DNA of 64,000 nt from Omphiscola glabra (taxonomy: Eukaryota > Mollusca > Gastropoda > Lymnaeidae), in contig OZ024798.1 in the NCBI GenBank assembly GCA_964017045.1, positions 12,088,995 through 12,152,994 on the forward strand, written 5' to 3'. The notes beneath the pieces are model-generated. The model saw nothing but the letters and a program-made list of their open reading frames with translations, did no database searches and was not told the origin of the DNA. A program made the translations under genes and the position numbers. This document shows positions 37,075 to 48,290 of the stretch, one piece after another; position 1 is the stretch's first letter, and each line of letters begins with the position of its first letter.

Positions 37075-37210
37075 TAGGGGGGAAGTTCCCGGCGCGCCGC
37101 CGCACGGTTTGTCGGCGGGGAAACCCGGCGGCTGGTCCGTGTGGAGGTGTGCCGGGAAGGGCATTAAGAGCTCGCGCTCGACGGCCCACCGACGCCATCT
37201 CCTATGTGAC
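37075..37210. other. GC-rich ~136-bp insert flanked by 13-bp direct repeats
   Basis: GTTAATTGAAATA occurs at 37062-37074 and again at 37211-37223. The DNA between is strikingly GC-rich (for example CCCGGCGCGCCGCCGCACGG) while both flanks are AT-rich. A 13-bp duplication is in the range made by LINE-mediated retroposition or by end-joining capture. No poly-A tail is visible. Confidence 0.7.
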
Positions 37211-37437
37211 GTTAATTGAAATACACGTACACAGAACGTAGCCGGTTTATGATTTAGAGACATTCAAAAGATTAAGAAATCATTAATGCCGAAACCGGAA
37301 TTTTACAGTGAAAGCTTAAATCGGCTGAATATAATTTTAAAAATTTTGATTGTCAGAAAACATCATACACTCCACACAGTCACGTGATAAACTTTTGTTA
37401 CCATGGTCATCATCCCCCTGGCACTGATTGCCTAAGG

Positions 37438-37579
37438 CAGTGGTTCTCAACCTTCCTAAGGCCGCGACCCTTTAATACAGTTCATCGCGTTGTGGCGACC
37501 CCCAGCCTCAAAATTATTTTCGGTTATATTTCACAACGATAGAGCATATGTGTTTTCCGGTCTTAGTTGAGAACTGCTG
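37438..37579. mobile_element. SPIN-like hAT MITE, copy 2 (internally deleted)
   Basis: The ends are CAGTGGTTCTCAACCTTCCT and TTAGTTGAGAACTGCTG. Internal blocks are GCCGCGACCCTTTAATACAG and GTTGTGGCGACCCCCAGCC. Flanks GCCTAAGG (37430-37437) and GTCTAAGG (37580-37587) match at 7 of 8, a target duplication. The segment holding the second GACCC cluster, present in other copies, is deleted. Confidence 0.9.
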
Positions 37580-38109
37580 GTCTAAGGGGTCGTAAATAAA
37601 ATACATTGTGCCATATTTGACAATTTATAACTCCCTCCTTCCACCCCCCGGGGGTCACGATTTGTCACAAAGCTCAGAGCGCGCCCCCCTCTCACCCAAA
37701 CGTCACTCTTCCAAAATATTTTTTGTTGTTGAAAATTAACATATAATTAAATATCAATCTGAAACACGCTACTCAATTGAAATGAGACACTACTAAGTGT
37801 CTGAATGCATCCAACACAACAGACAGCTAAACGTCAATGTCAATTTATTACAGATTTTATGTGCATGAAAAAATATATAAAAATATGTAACGTCACATAT
37901 AATCTAATCCCCCCCCCAAAAAAAAAAAACAGTGTTACAAAATGGAACTATTACTTGACCCCCCCCCCCCCCATATCCCAAACTTCCGGAGCGTGACGTC
38001 CTTCGTGGACCAACACATAATAGGTATGTTAGGATGACGCTTGTGTTGGCTTGTAGGTGAAAAGTGGGGCCGCCTGTCACTCTCCTGGATACTTCCTCGC
38101 CCGTCTCAG
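37580..38109. other. Non-coding; poly-C tracts
   Basis: C-runs lie at about 37909-37917 and 37961-37972. No gene is seen. Confidence 0.5.
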
Positions 38110-38455
38110 ATATATATTTTGCTTGTGGTGTGTCTTCTGCCATTTCCGGGTAGCTTTTGGTGCGTAATATTTTATTTTATTTCCGGAAGATGAAATCGTC
38201 TCAATTTAAATGTGGTGTGATAAATATTTGTGTTAAAAGTGGTTGGGACATCAGAATATTTAATGTAGTTGATGGGCGTGAAATCAAAAGTGTGCAGTGA
38301 CGTATCATGGCGTGTGGGGGGTGGGGGAGGTGTGTAGCAAAATTTGGGATTCTTAAATGTGCGTGACTTGAGTTCATGTTTTGTCAAGTATAACTTTAGT
38401 AGATGGGAAGTTCACGCATTGCTGTCGCCAATGTTTGGCGGGCTATATCTAATAT
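38110..38455 (+). repeat. Composite dispersed repeat, second copy
   Basis: It matches 15090-15345 in the same orientation over about 260 bp, preceded by an ATATATATTTTGCTTGTGGT block that also occurs near 10778. A G-rich insertion (GGGGGGTGGGGGAGG, about 38317-38331) separates the two halves, whereas the first copy has only GAGAAGGGG there. Confidence 0.8.
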
Positions 38456-40351
38456 TTAAAAAAAAGTTAGCTTTAAAAAACTAATTGCGCTTTTTAAAAA
38501 GTAACATTGGAGAAAGATCGAATACATTTTAAAGTGTAACCAAATAGCAAATAAAGACAATTACAAAACTCCGCAAGAAAATGCATCTGTTACGCACGGC
38601 CACCATTACGCTTCTTCAGTGACGTGTGAAATACAATTCAATGCACACATCTACAGTTTTATGTTTCACAAAACTACTTGCCGGCCATGCGTAATGACAG
38701 CATGTGACGTAAAGGACGCAACATCTTTCTTTCACATTTGCTGATTTTCATATCAATGGCTCTGTCTCTTTTCAACGAAGTACACCGATAGTACATATTT
38801 TCTTCAGTTCTGACAAAACACACCAAAAAAAAATATCCTAAAACTTGCGTAAACGTTTTCGAAGGTAGATTCTTTTCCGGATCGTTCCATTCTCTGATTG
38901 CTAATGTCTTTTACTTAAGCTTTCTATTACTTTTTTTTAATGTTTTGTTTTTTGTTGCCTCTTTCTTGGACAAAGAAGGCTGACATATAATTGCCTTGGG
39001 ATGACAGCTTACACTGTCTGGACGACCTAATATGACCGTGGACGGAGGGGCTGGCGGAGATGAGGTCGGCGTCTTAAGAGATGTTGCTTAGTACAACATG
39101 TCCACAGTGTTATGATTTTATCATCTGGTTCTGATGCGGGTCACAGCGAGCCGTGAGCTCAAATAGTGGACATGTTGTACAGCTGAAAAGCGGCAGCAGT
39201 CATAAATAGGTAGGACGTTTCAATTGAAAGGAAATGTACGTGTTTTGTCTCGAGTGTGCAAACCTTTGCTCACGGAGGAAAAAAATATAAATTTGAAAAT
39301 TGATTTTTTTACATTACTTTCTTTTTTTGCTTGGTAACCATTTGAGACGCTGTCAACTGTAAGAAATTATATTTGATTTATTAAACTCATTTTCTCAGTG
39401 GATTTTTAGCTACTGATTTCCCTATCATTGGCACAATGCGTAGCACTCTTCTGAAGTTATAACCAATAATATTTATACATCATGTACTTTTCTGGAAATT
39501 AAACCCAAATATTATTTTATAACTGGAGCTTACTGAAAGTTTATTAACATCCCCAGCAAAAGTTCAATTAAATTCTTAAGTCAAAGAAAAAAACATATTT
39601 AAATACAACAGTTTCATTAATTTCTCTCCTTCTACCCATGTCAAACTATTAACAAGATTGAATTAAGACATTTGTCTGACGTGTTTGTTAAAAGTCGTTG
39701 ATCTGAACGAAATAAATCATTTTAACATCATTTTTTTTTTGTTGTGTTTCCATCTCTCCGTTTCTCCATTGTCTCTGGCAGTGTCTTTTTTCCTCAAGCA
39801 TTTCACCGGTTTCCGCCCCTTTAATAGCCGGGGTTTCGATTTATTCAAACCCCCCACCCCGACACCAAACCGGTCGGCATCGCCCGTGCGCCGTAAAAAA
39901 TCCAGAGCGAGTGAATCACACATTTGTTCCTTCCAGTCGGGGTTTACCCAGTAAACCCTTTATTCGTATTGAACCAATCAAACTCTCATAAACGGGAGCA
40001 TTTCTTCTTTATCCCCGGTTGCGGGGGGGGGGGGGGTATTGGGGGCCCCGGGAAGGGAAGAAACTGCAATTCCATTCCATTTTCTTATTTTTTAAAATTA
40101 TTTTAAATGGGGGAAACGTGTGGGTGGGGGGTGGTGGGGTATTCAAGGGGATTATCAAATAAATACGGGGAGGGCTGGAACAATAACTGGGCGGTGGAAA
40201 TGTTTGCCATTGCAACTTGGCGCTTTCCGTATTCAAACACAAAGTGAATTAAGATTTTTTTATTTTTTAATGTCAGCAAACGTATTATTATTTATTGAAC
40301 GCCTCAATTCTTGCCTTCGGGACGGCAGGAGAAATGGTGATGTGGTTGTGT
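38456..40351. other. Non-coding; G/C-runs; no gene recognised
   Basis: A G-run lies at about 40023-40035. Overlapping open frames at 39685-40389 are low-complexity or short. Two occurrences of GTGGACATGTTGTAC-like sequence in opposite orientations (about 39094 and 39166) may be a decayed inverted repeat. Confidence 0.4.
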
Positions 40352-40528
40352 TAAGCGTTCAGTTGTACATAGCGTTCATTTGTGCATAACTTTCAGTTGT
40401 GCATAGCGTTGAGCTGTGTATAGCGTTCAGTTGTGCATAGCGTTCAGTTGTGCAAAGCGCTCAGTTGTGCATAGCGCTCAGTTGTGCATATCGTTCAGTT
40501 GTGCACAGCGTTCAGTTGTGTATAGGTG
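40352..40528. repeat. 17-bp minisatellite, about 10 copies
   Basis: The unit is CGTTCAGTTGTGCATAG. Confidence 0.93.
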
Positions 40529-40624
40529 TCAGAGCTATTCAAAGCTTATTTATTTCATTTCGCCAATTGTTAGATCGGGTCTACCTACTGACCTGTGAGG
40601 TGACCTTTTAGTACTTACTTCAAT

Positions 40625-40880
40625 TGTTTTTTAAAATCCATTATATGAACTTTGCTTTTATTCGCGTGTGTTTCTGTGCGGTAAAACTCCCCGGAAGGCT
40701 AATTGACCTACTTCCCGTCAGCCTGTCGAGCTGAAACTAGGCACATAGACTTGTTGCCGATGACAACACATTCTTTCAAATATTCAGCATCCAACCTCAA
40801 CCCCCCCAACCACCCCCACCCCCCCCCCCGGTCAGTTTTTCCTGTTTTTCAAAAGGGAAGATGAATGAAGTATGATTTGT
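40625..40880 (+). repeat. Dispersed repeat family X, copy d
   Basis: It has GGAAGGCTAATTGACCTACT, TCCCGTCAGCCTGTCGAGCT, GAAACTAGGCACATAGACTT and GTTGCCGATGACA, then poly-C and CAGTTTTTCCTGTTTTTCAA. It is the best preserved of the four copies by eye. Confidence 0.82.
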
Positions 40881-41185
40881 TCAATGGATGCGTGTTTTCG
40901 TGAGGAGATTAATTGTGCAGCGTTTTGCTATGCGCTTTGCATTTGTGACGTATTTTGGTTGAAATATATTTTTACTCTATTAGGTTTTACATGCACTAAG
41001 TTTGATAAAAAGCCCTCCCCATACCAAAATATCAGTTGCTACAATCACATAAATTATAAATCAACCACAATTACATACATGCAACACACACACACACAAA
41101 TGAATATAAAGGATTTATATAAAAAAAAAAAAAAGCTTTATTTTTTTTTAGGGGAGGCTTATTTATTTATTTTATAATTTTTTAC

Positions 41186-41187
<2 letters not shown>

Positions 41188-41231
<44 letters not shown>
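41188..41231. repeat. Poly-T run of 44
   Basis: An uninterrupted T homopolymer, possibly a retroelement tail on the minus strand. No element could be recognised beside it. Confidence 0.9.
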
Positions 41232-41233
<2 letters not shown>

Positions 41234-41534
41234 GTCTGCTGCCGGATTGTTGATGTGCAATAAACCATCATAAAGACCAATTTTTTAAGAAATGAAATAA
41301 CTGTAACAAAATTAAAGTGAAGATGATACGACCAGGCCACGCGAAAATGAAGATTTTTTTTTTTTTTTTTTTTTAAATGTCAATTTGAAATAGAAAAAAA
41401 AATATCACCTGCTATGCTGAGTTTTTTTTTGTTTTTTTTTGTTGGTTTACAATTTAACATTGTAGAAATGTCTGGAGATGATAAGCCTTTCCACATTAAT
41501 TGTGGTCGGTTTACACCTGAAGAGCAAACGGCAT

Positions 41535-41722
41535 CCCCCTTACAACCCACTCTTTACAACCTGTCATGATGACCCATTCTAACTTTAAAACCCATCTTAA
41601 TAACCCCTCTTTACATCATTGAAAACATATCTTTATAGTCCCATCTTTTCATCCTTTAAAAACCATCTTTATAGCCCATCTTTTGATCCTGAAAGCCCCC
41701 CTTTATAACCCGCCTTTTCATC
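41535..41722. repeat. Degenerate ~40-bp tandem repeat
   Basis: Words CCCATCTTTTCATCCTT, AACCATCTTTATAGCCC and CCCTCTTTACA recur about 5 times. Confidence 0.65.
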
Positions 41723-42057
41723 CTTCTGGGCAGTAGAAGCATGCATCATATGTCGGTGACATATTCTCCCTAGAAATAGAATCAATCAGGAATAACACAG
41801 GAATAATAGAATCGCTGGAGTTATAAATACTAAATCAATGTATGTGTTCTGTTATAAGCGGGGGCTAATGGCTTAAGAAGTGGGGCGATCCGCATAGGGT
41901 GCCACTATTTTGTTTCTCTTTAGATTTTAGGGTTGCATTCTCAGTCAACTGCAGAAATGTTTCTCGTGGAAGGGTGTGACGAAACGAAAATAAATTAAGC
42001 CACGGCCGACATTAACCCTTGCTACGCCAATGAGCATGACTTTATTACGCATTTTCG

Positions 42058-42262
42058 GAAATTGTGGGAAATTGTAAAAATGTTGGGAAATGGTAAGAAA
42101 ATATAGGAAATTGTGGGAAATGGTAGAAAATGTGGGAAATGGTAGGAACTGGTGGGAAATTGTAGGAAACGGAGGGAAACGGTGGGAAATTATGGGAAAT
42201 GGTAGGAAATTGTTGGAAATTGTAGGAAATGGCGGGAAATTGTAGGAAATTGTATGAAATGA
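42058..42262. repeat. ~9-10-bp minisatellite
   Basis: The unit is approximately GGAAATTGTG or GGAAATGGTA, 20 or so degenerate copies. Confidence 0.88.
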
Positions 42263-42694
42263 CTGATAGTGTGAGGTTGAATTTTCGGCAATCTGCTCAT
42301 TCTTGTATCGGTTCGACCCTATTTCTGTCCCATCTTTTGCAATATAAAGTCAAATGACTTGTTTTTTCCCATTTGAGGAGAACGACTACGACCATGAACG
42401 GGTCCGACTACAACAAAACAACGAATATATATTGAGAGTTAAATTGAAGAACCTTGAAAAAGAAAAGTAATTGGAAAAATATTTGACAAACAAAGACGCA
42501 AAGAATCATATAGTTTTATAAGACTTAGTGTTCCACGAAAATGACAGCGACATACGTGTAATGAAAGAGTTTATATTTGTTAAGTGCTTTTTGTTGCGTC
42601 CTTGAGGCGGGAACAGATACAGAAAATTTTTAAAAAATTACTAAATCAAATCTATCGATCATATGTCATATATATTAATATATGTGTTTGATCC

Positions 42695-42763
42695 ATTTTC
42701 TTGATGACATTTGTTCTGTTGATGTCATGTGTTCTGTTGATGACATATGTTCTGTTGACGACA
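42695..42763. repeat. 18-bp repeat, about 4 copies
   Basis: The unit is TGTTCTGTTGATGACATA. It directly precedes the retrotransposon remnant at 42.77 kb. Confidence 0.75.
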
Positions 42764-42769
42764 ACTTTT

Positions 42770-42970
42770 TCTCAGATTCCAGCCCTTCCTATCTAACCGA
42801 ACTTCCTTCTGTCTATTCACCCTTTCGACAGCTTCGCTCCTCCGCAGACACGCGTATTCTGTCCGTTGCTAAGACACACACTAAAACATATGGTGAACGA
42901 TCTTTCTCTTTCTGCGCCCCAAAACAATGCAATTCTCTGCCACTACAGCCTGTACAGTTATATGGCAACG
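42770..42970 (+). pseudogene. Non-LTR retrotransposon reverse-transcriptase C-terminal remnant
   Basis: The plus frame reads YLTELPSVYSPFRQLRSSAD, then RILSVAKTHTKTYGERSFSF, then CAPKQCNSLPL. The order Y-x-P-x-R-x-L-R-S-S, K-T-Y-G-[DE]-R-[AS]-F-S and A-P-x-x-W/C-N-S-L-P is typical of the end of CR1/L2/Jockey-type ORF2 proteins. The usual Trp of the LWNSLP motif is Cys here. The RT core is absent and the frame breaks after NSLPL. It is a second, different LINE lineage from that at 31.5 kb. Confidence 0.8.
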
Positions 42971-43061
42971 ACGGATAATATTTTTGCCATGAAAGAATTT
43001 ATGAAGCTTAGAAGCGTTGAAATGTGCCGCAAGACCAAGCTGTGGGTTGAGTTTCAACGCT

Positions 43062-43405
43062 CCGGGATATGAGGAAGTTGGCACTCCCTGATATGAGGAC
43101 GTTAGCATTCCAGGATATTAGGAAGTTAGCATTCTGGAATATGAGTATTTTAGCTCTCCGGAATATGAGGAAGTTGGCACCCCGGGATATGAGGAAGTTA
43201 TCACTCCGGGATATGAGGAAGTTAGCACTCCGGGATATGAGGAAGATAGCACTCCGGGATATGAGGAGGTTAGCACTCCGGTATATGATGAAGTTTGCAC
43301 TCCGGGATGTGAGGAAGTTAGCACTCCGGGATATCAGGAAGTTAACACTCAGGGATATTTGGTAATTAGCGCCCCGTGATATGAGGAAGATAGCACTGCG
43401 GGATG
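43062..43405. repeat. 24-bp minisatellite, about 14 copies
   Basis: The unit contains GATATGAGGAAGTTAGCACT plus CCGG. Both strands have open frames (Arg-Lys-Leu-Ala-Leu-Arg-Asp-Met on plus) because 24 is divisible by 3. Confidence 0.95.
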
Positions 43406-44224
43406 TGAGTACGTTGGAGCACTTTTAGCTCTTGCACAATGAAACCCAAATGATGACTCTCATGTCAAAATTAACCAATGGAATTTAACAATAAATTTCG
43501 TGGTGTTAAAACCCACATATTTTTAGAAGTATTCGGCCGCGTTTAGAGCTTATTCTACAGTCCATTTAACATTTATACACGACAGAGTGTTTGCTGACCA
43601 GGAGACGTTTTTGTTTATATAAAGGCGTAGCAAAATATATATAAAAAATTGCAAATGCACCATGACAATGAAATATTTTTTATTTTATTGTTTTTGGTTT
43701 TTTTTTTTTTTTGGTTTTCAAGTGCCGCTGTCTCGGCACGATCCCGTTCACAAAGTGCTTAGTCCGTTTCAACAACGGAGCCAACTGGCTTTTCTTTCTA
43801 TAGGAGAGTTTGTGTGTGACGCGTGCGATGGGCTTATTATATGGTATACATTGTTGGTGAATGTTTCATGACGTTCGTCTGTCCATGTCACGAAATATAA
43901 AAAGCAAATGCTGAATGTTTTGTAAAGATATAAATAGCACAGAGTTTGCTGCGGGGGGGAGGGGGTGGGGGGAGTTGATCTTCGTAAAAATTGTATAAGA
44001 GTAACTGATTTTTTTTAAGCAGATATCTTGTGGGAAGCGAAGAGCGATGGTTTGCTGGGGGCACACAATTTTTTTTTAACGCATCGGTATTTTCTTTCAT
44101 TAAGTAACCAGCAACAGCATCTGAAATTATATCGATTTTTTTCAAACAAGCAAAATTACCCAGGCACAGTTCTGTAAACTCAAATTTTACATTCGTTGAT
44201 TGTTTCACATTTCACATGGCCACC
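43406..44224. other. Non-coding; no gene recognised
   Basis: AT-rich, with a G-rich run near 43952-43971. Confidence 0.5.
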
Positions 44225-44340
44225 AGAACGTTGCGGGCACCATAAAACGTCCCTGCGGCCACCACGAAGCCTCACTGCGGGCTCCACGAAACTTCCCTGC
44301 GGGCACCATGAAACCTGTATGCAGGCACTATCAACGCCTC
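44225..44340. repeat. ~27-bp degenerate repeat, about 4 copies
   Basis: Words CCCTGCGGGCACCATGAAAC and CACTGCGGGCTCCACGAAAC recur. It adjoins the next array. Confidence 0.75.
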
Positions 44341-44344
44341 GATG

Positions 44345-44720
44345 CTGGCACGATACAGACTCCTTCCATTCGCCGTACAGACTCCTTCCATTCGCCGTAC
44401 AGACTCCTTCCATTCGCCGTACAGACTCCTTCCATTCGCCGTACAGACTCCTTCCATTCGCCGTACAGACTCCTTCCATTCGCCGTACAGACTCCTTCCA
44501 TTCGCGTACAGACTCCTTCCATTCGCCGTACAGATTCCTTCCATTCGCCGTACAGACTCCTTCCATTCGCCGTACAGACTCCTTCCATTCGCCGTACATA
44601 CTCCTTCCATTCGCCGTACAGACTCCTTCCATTCGCCGTGCAGCCTCCTTCCATTCGCCGTACAGACTCCTTCCAATCGCCGTACAGACTCCTTCCATTC
44701 ACCGTACAGCCTCCAGGCAG
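44345..44720. repeat. 22-bp minisatellite, about 17 copies
   Basis: The unit is GTACAGACTCCTTCCATTCG plus CC. One copy lacks a base (CGCGTACAG near 44504), which shifts frame, so the long open frames on both strands are not real genes. Confidence 0.96.
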
Positions 44721-45555
44721 TCCCCATCAAACTAATAAACAAACAAACAATAACAAACCAAACCCTATTTTTTTAGACAATTTCCTTTATTTAAGGGTTA
44801 TATTTTGGGCCCATCCTCGAATTCCCCCAAGGGATATTCCATTAAAAAACGTATGATTTGTGCGTGGGAGACATTCGTAGGAGGTCTTAGCCACTTTGGG
44901 TGAGTCAAATTCTATGGAACCAATATCGTACTTTTGTATATACATGTACCTGCTGACTCAAACCTGCATCTGTGACTCCCTCCCAAATGAAGTCCTCTCC
45001 ACACCCCCTCGTCTGGATCTGTGTACAGTTCTTTCGTTCCCCAGTGGAATATCCGAACTTCCACCTGCGGGATTTAAAATGTTCAGTCTTCAAAGAGTTG
45101 TCACGTAATTGTGAGTAGTTCCCCTTTTATTAAAGTGCTGCTTTTTTTTTTTGTATGCCCACCACCACCTCCCACCCCACTCTCCATGACTAATGCCTCT
45201 TTTCCTACCGTTGCGCAGTCGCCATGCGTGCTGTTTACGCCGGCGTGGGATCAGGGAGTCGTGGAACAAGGCTCCACGGACGGGACTCGCGGGAGGAAAG
45301 TCCTTAAGAGACTGACGCAAATGGGAGGAGGGGGAGACACATCTCTCGTGAAGCTTTTTGGTTGGGAGGGGGGCGCTTGTGAGGAGAGAAGTGGTGTGTA
45401 TACTGGCTAGGTATTGTATCGGGAGGGGGGGAGGGTCTTGGGGGGATTGAGTGGGTCCGTGTGAGATCAAGAAGACAGTATCACGTGTGACGTCACAGTT
45501 AAGTAAATGAGTAGCATTCTTTCTGTTGTATTTCGTGTCGGTTTGTTGTTGAAAT

Positions 45556-45677
45556 CAGGGTTTCACAAACTGGGATGCCCGATGCCCCGGGGGCGGGGGG
45601 GGGGGGAAATGTTTAAGGAGGGAATTCCAGTGGGATGCGAGTAAAATTAGTTCAAGGGTGTGAGGATTTTTTGAACG

Positions 45678-45715
<38 letters not shown>

Positions 45716-45787
45716 TAGCGGGTGCAAGAGAAAGTGATAGTCAAACACTATTAGGGGTGCATAATTCGAAAAGGTTGAGATCCATTT
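45556..45787. mobile_element. Decayed hAT MITE with G-run and 34-nt poly-T
   Basis: The left end is CAGGGTTTCACAAACTGGGA, followed by TGCCCCGGGGGCGGGG. The right end is AAAAGGTTGAGATCCATTT, a mutated inverse-type hAT end. It contains GGGTGCATAATTCG. A T-run fills 45681-45714. No target duplication is evident. Confidence 0.6.
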
Positions 45788-46324
45788 AAAATAAAAATAA
45801 TGCAAATTACATTATTTCTGTTATTTTTATAATAATTTGTACCATATTATGAATGTACCGGAAAATTGTGGCAATATAACTATTGGTTTTACTGGACCGG
45901 TCAGCAAGATGGCTTATGTAGGATTATGTGTAGTACTTATGGACGCAAAAAAAAATGTTTGTAAATATACACGCCAAGTCATTCCTGTAGTTGAAGATGC
46001 CCCCCCCCCCCAATGGTCAGCAAGATGGCCCCCCATGGTCAGCAAGATGGCTTACTACTGACGCAGGATTATATGTAGTATTTATGAATACACAAAATAA
46101 CAACAACGTTGGTACATATACAAGTGAAGTCATCCATGTAAGTAATGCTAGTGCCCACACTTTTCATTTGAATCACAACGTTCACGGCAGCTGGATTTGG
46201 TTTCCAGTGAAGAGGTTATGGCGGAAGGCGGCTGTTTACCCATATTCCACCCTTAGGGAAAGCTCTACAAAACAATCGGTGGCTATCTTGAGTAAATGGC
46301 TGGATACAACAAAATATTTAGTTC
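45788..46324. other. Non-coding; short internal duplications
   Basis: GGTCAGCAAGATGG occurs three times (about 45898, 46014 and 46037). No gene is seen. Confidence 0.45.
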
Positions 46325-47010
46325 GTTTTCTTCTTTTAGTTGTTGTTTTAGTTGTTGTTTTAGTTGTTGTTTTAGTTGTTCTTTTAGTTGTTGTTTTAGT
46401 TGTTCTTTTAGTTGTTGTTTTAGTTGTTGTTTTAGTTGTTCTTTTAGTTGTTGTTTTAGTTGTTGTTTTAGTTGTTCATTTAGTTGTTGTTTTAGTTGTT
46501 CTTTTAGTTGTTCATTTAGTTGTTGTTCTTTTAGTTGTTCTTTTAGTTGTTCTTTTAGTTGTTCATTTAGTTGTTGTTCTTTTAGTTGTTCATTTAGTTG
46601 TTGTTCTTTTAGTTGTTCTTTTAGTTGTTCTTTTAGTTGTTCATTTAGTTGTTGTTCTTTTAGTTGTTCATTTAGTTGTTGTTCTTTTAGTTGTTCTTTT
46701 AGTTGTTCTTTTAGTTGTTCATTTAGTTGTTGTTCTTTTAGTTGTTCATTTAGTTGTTGTTCTTTTAGTTGTTATTTTAGTTGTTAATTTAGTTGTAGTT
46801 CTTTTAGTTGTTCTTTTAGTTGTTCTTTTAGTTGTTCTTTTAGTTGTTCATTTAGTTGTTGTTCTTTTAGTTGTTCATTTAGTTGTTATTCTTTTAGTTG
46901 TTCATTTAGTTGTTGTTCTTTTAGTTGTTCATTTAGTTGTTCATTTAGTTGTTATTTTAGTTGTTATTATTTTAGATGTTCTTTTAGTGGTTCTTTTAGT
47001 TGTTCTTGCT
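46325..47010. repeat. 12/15-bp minisatellite with 78-bp higher-order unit
   Basis: Units are TTTTAGTTGTTG and TTTTAGTTGTTC with 3-bp GTT insertions. The CATTTAG variant occurs in pairs that repeat 78 bp apart (46562, 46640, 46718 and 46589, 46667). The plus-strand 345-codon Val/Leu-rich frame is an artefact. Confidence 0.95.
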
Positions 47011-47075
47011 CATAAAATAATAAGCTAAATGAATCAAGATTAACAGGGGAATTAATTTTGAACAGTCCTTTTGTG

Positions 47076-47305
47076 GGTCGTGTCCTGGGCGTGTCATAGC
47101 CGTGTCATGATCGTGTCTAGGTCGTGTCATGATCGTGTCATGGTCGTTTCATGGTCGTTTCATGGTCGTGTCATGGTCGTGTCATGGCCGTGTCATGGTC
47201 GTGTGTCATGGCTGTGTCATGGTCGTGTTATGGCTGTGTCATGGTCGTGTTATGGCTGTGTCATGCCCGTGTCATGGCCGCGTCATGGTGGCATCATGGC
47301 CTGTA
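47076..47305. repeat. ~12-bp minisatellite, about 19 copies
   Basis: The unit is GTCATGGTCGTGT or GTCATGGCCGTGT, 11-13 bp. Confidence 0.92.
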
Positions 47306-47834
47306 TTTGTAAGATGTAAGATAAGACTCAACTGTCAACTTACACCGAAGTAACTTAAATTTGAGGATGCTTTGCATTTTGGTGAGACTTACAATGGGTG
47401 AGACTTAAATTTGGTGAAAACTTAAAAGACTCCAGTCAGAGTCTTCTCCATTTGATTTATTTGATGAATGACTACATTGTTTTATAGCTACTGTTAAGCT
47501 TAAAATCGTTGTTTCATGGACTCTAATGTGCGTTTGAAACCTTAGGACGGAGGTAGAGCACTGCCTGTGTTAAAAAGCTGTATTGATTAAGTGTGGACGT
47601 CTTGGTGAAGAAGCCCATGCTCTTTCCTCTTGTTTCCTTTTTTCTTTTGTGTTTAGCCGCTAGCAGTTTGGTTTCAGCAGATGACAGCGCCACAGAACGG
47701 ATCATAGCACGCATTCTGTCGACCTCTTGGAGTGAAACGATGCCAGACCAGTTGCGTTGTCTAGTACGGTCGCTCGGTGTGCCTATCTAGAAAGGCTCTC
47801 TAGTGCCGTACTAAGTTAGGGTGTTCTCAGTGTG
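47306..47834. other. Non-coding; unassigned
   Basis: A plus-strand 65-codon frame (47593-47790) starts with a hydrophobic stretch resembling a signal peptide (LFPLVSFFLLCLAASSLVSA), followed by about 40 residues. Nothing else supports a gene. Confidence 0.3.
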
Positions 47835-48050
47835 AACAATGTTCCGTGCGGTTGTTCAGTGAGGTGTTCAGTGTGTTTGATCAATGGGGTTGTTTCAGTG
47901 TGGTTGGTCAATGGGGGTTGTTCAGTGTGGTTGATCAATGGGGTTGTTCAGTGTGGTTGACCAATGGGGTTGTTCAGTGTGGTTGAACAATGGGGTTGTT
48001 CAGTGTGGTTGATCAAAGGGGTTGTTCAGTGCGGTTGATCAATGTAGTGG
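47835..48050. repeat. ~25-bp minisatellite, about 8 copies
   Basis: The unit is GGGGTTGTTCAGTGTGGTTG plus ATCAAT. Confidence 0.93.
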
Positions 48051-48164
48051 GAGAGTTAAATCCCTTTGTTAGTGCTAAGTCATGTCTTGGAATCTTGGAG
48101 AACAGGAATCAACAATTGAATTTGTGTTGACGGTAGCGATCGAATGCGACAAAATATATTTTTA

Positions 48165-48290
48165 CTGACAGGTGCACGTCGACAAATAATCTTATCACTG
48201 ACAGGTGCACGTCGACAAAAATCTTATCGGTGACAGGTGCACGTCGACAAATAATCTTATCACTGACAGGTGCACGTGTCGGTTTCGGCG
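48165..48290. repeat. 31-33-bp minisatellite, 4 copies
   Basis: The unit contains CTGACAGGTGCACGTCGACA and AATAATCTTATCA. Confidence 0.92.

Noticed and set aside
44180..44856. Open frames of 123-218 codons on both strands
   Set aside because: They are generated by the 22-bp array. A single-base deletion near 44504 shifts the phase within the array, so no frame is conserved.
45991..47028. 345-codon Val/Leu-rich 'membrane protein' frame
   Set aside because: Almost all of it is the TTTTAGTTGTTG repeat, and hydrophobicity comes from the T-rich unit.
47593..47790. 65-codon frame with a signal-peptide-like start
   Set aside because: The hydrophobic N-terminus is suggestive, but the remainder is short with no cysteine pattern or cleavage-site context to support a secreted peptide.
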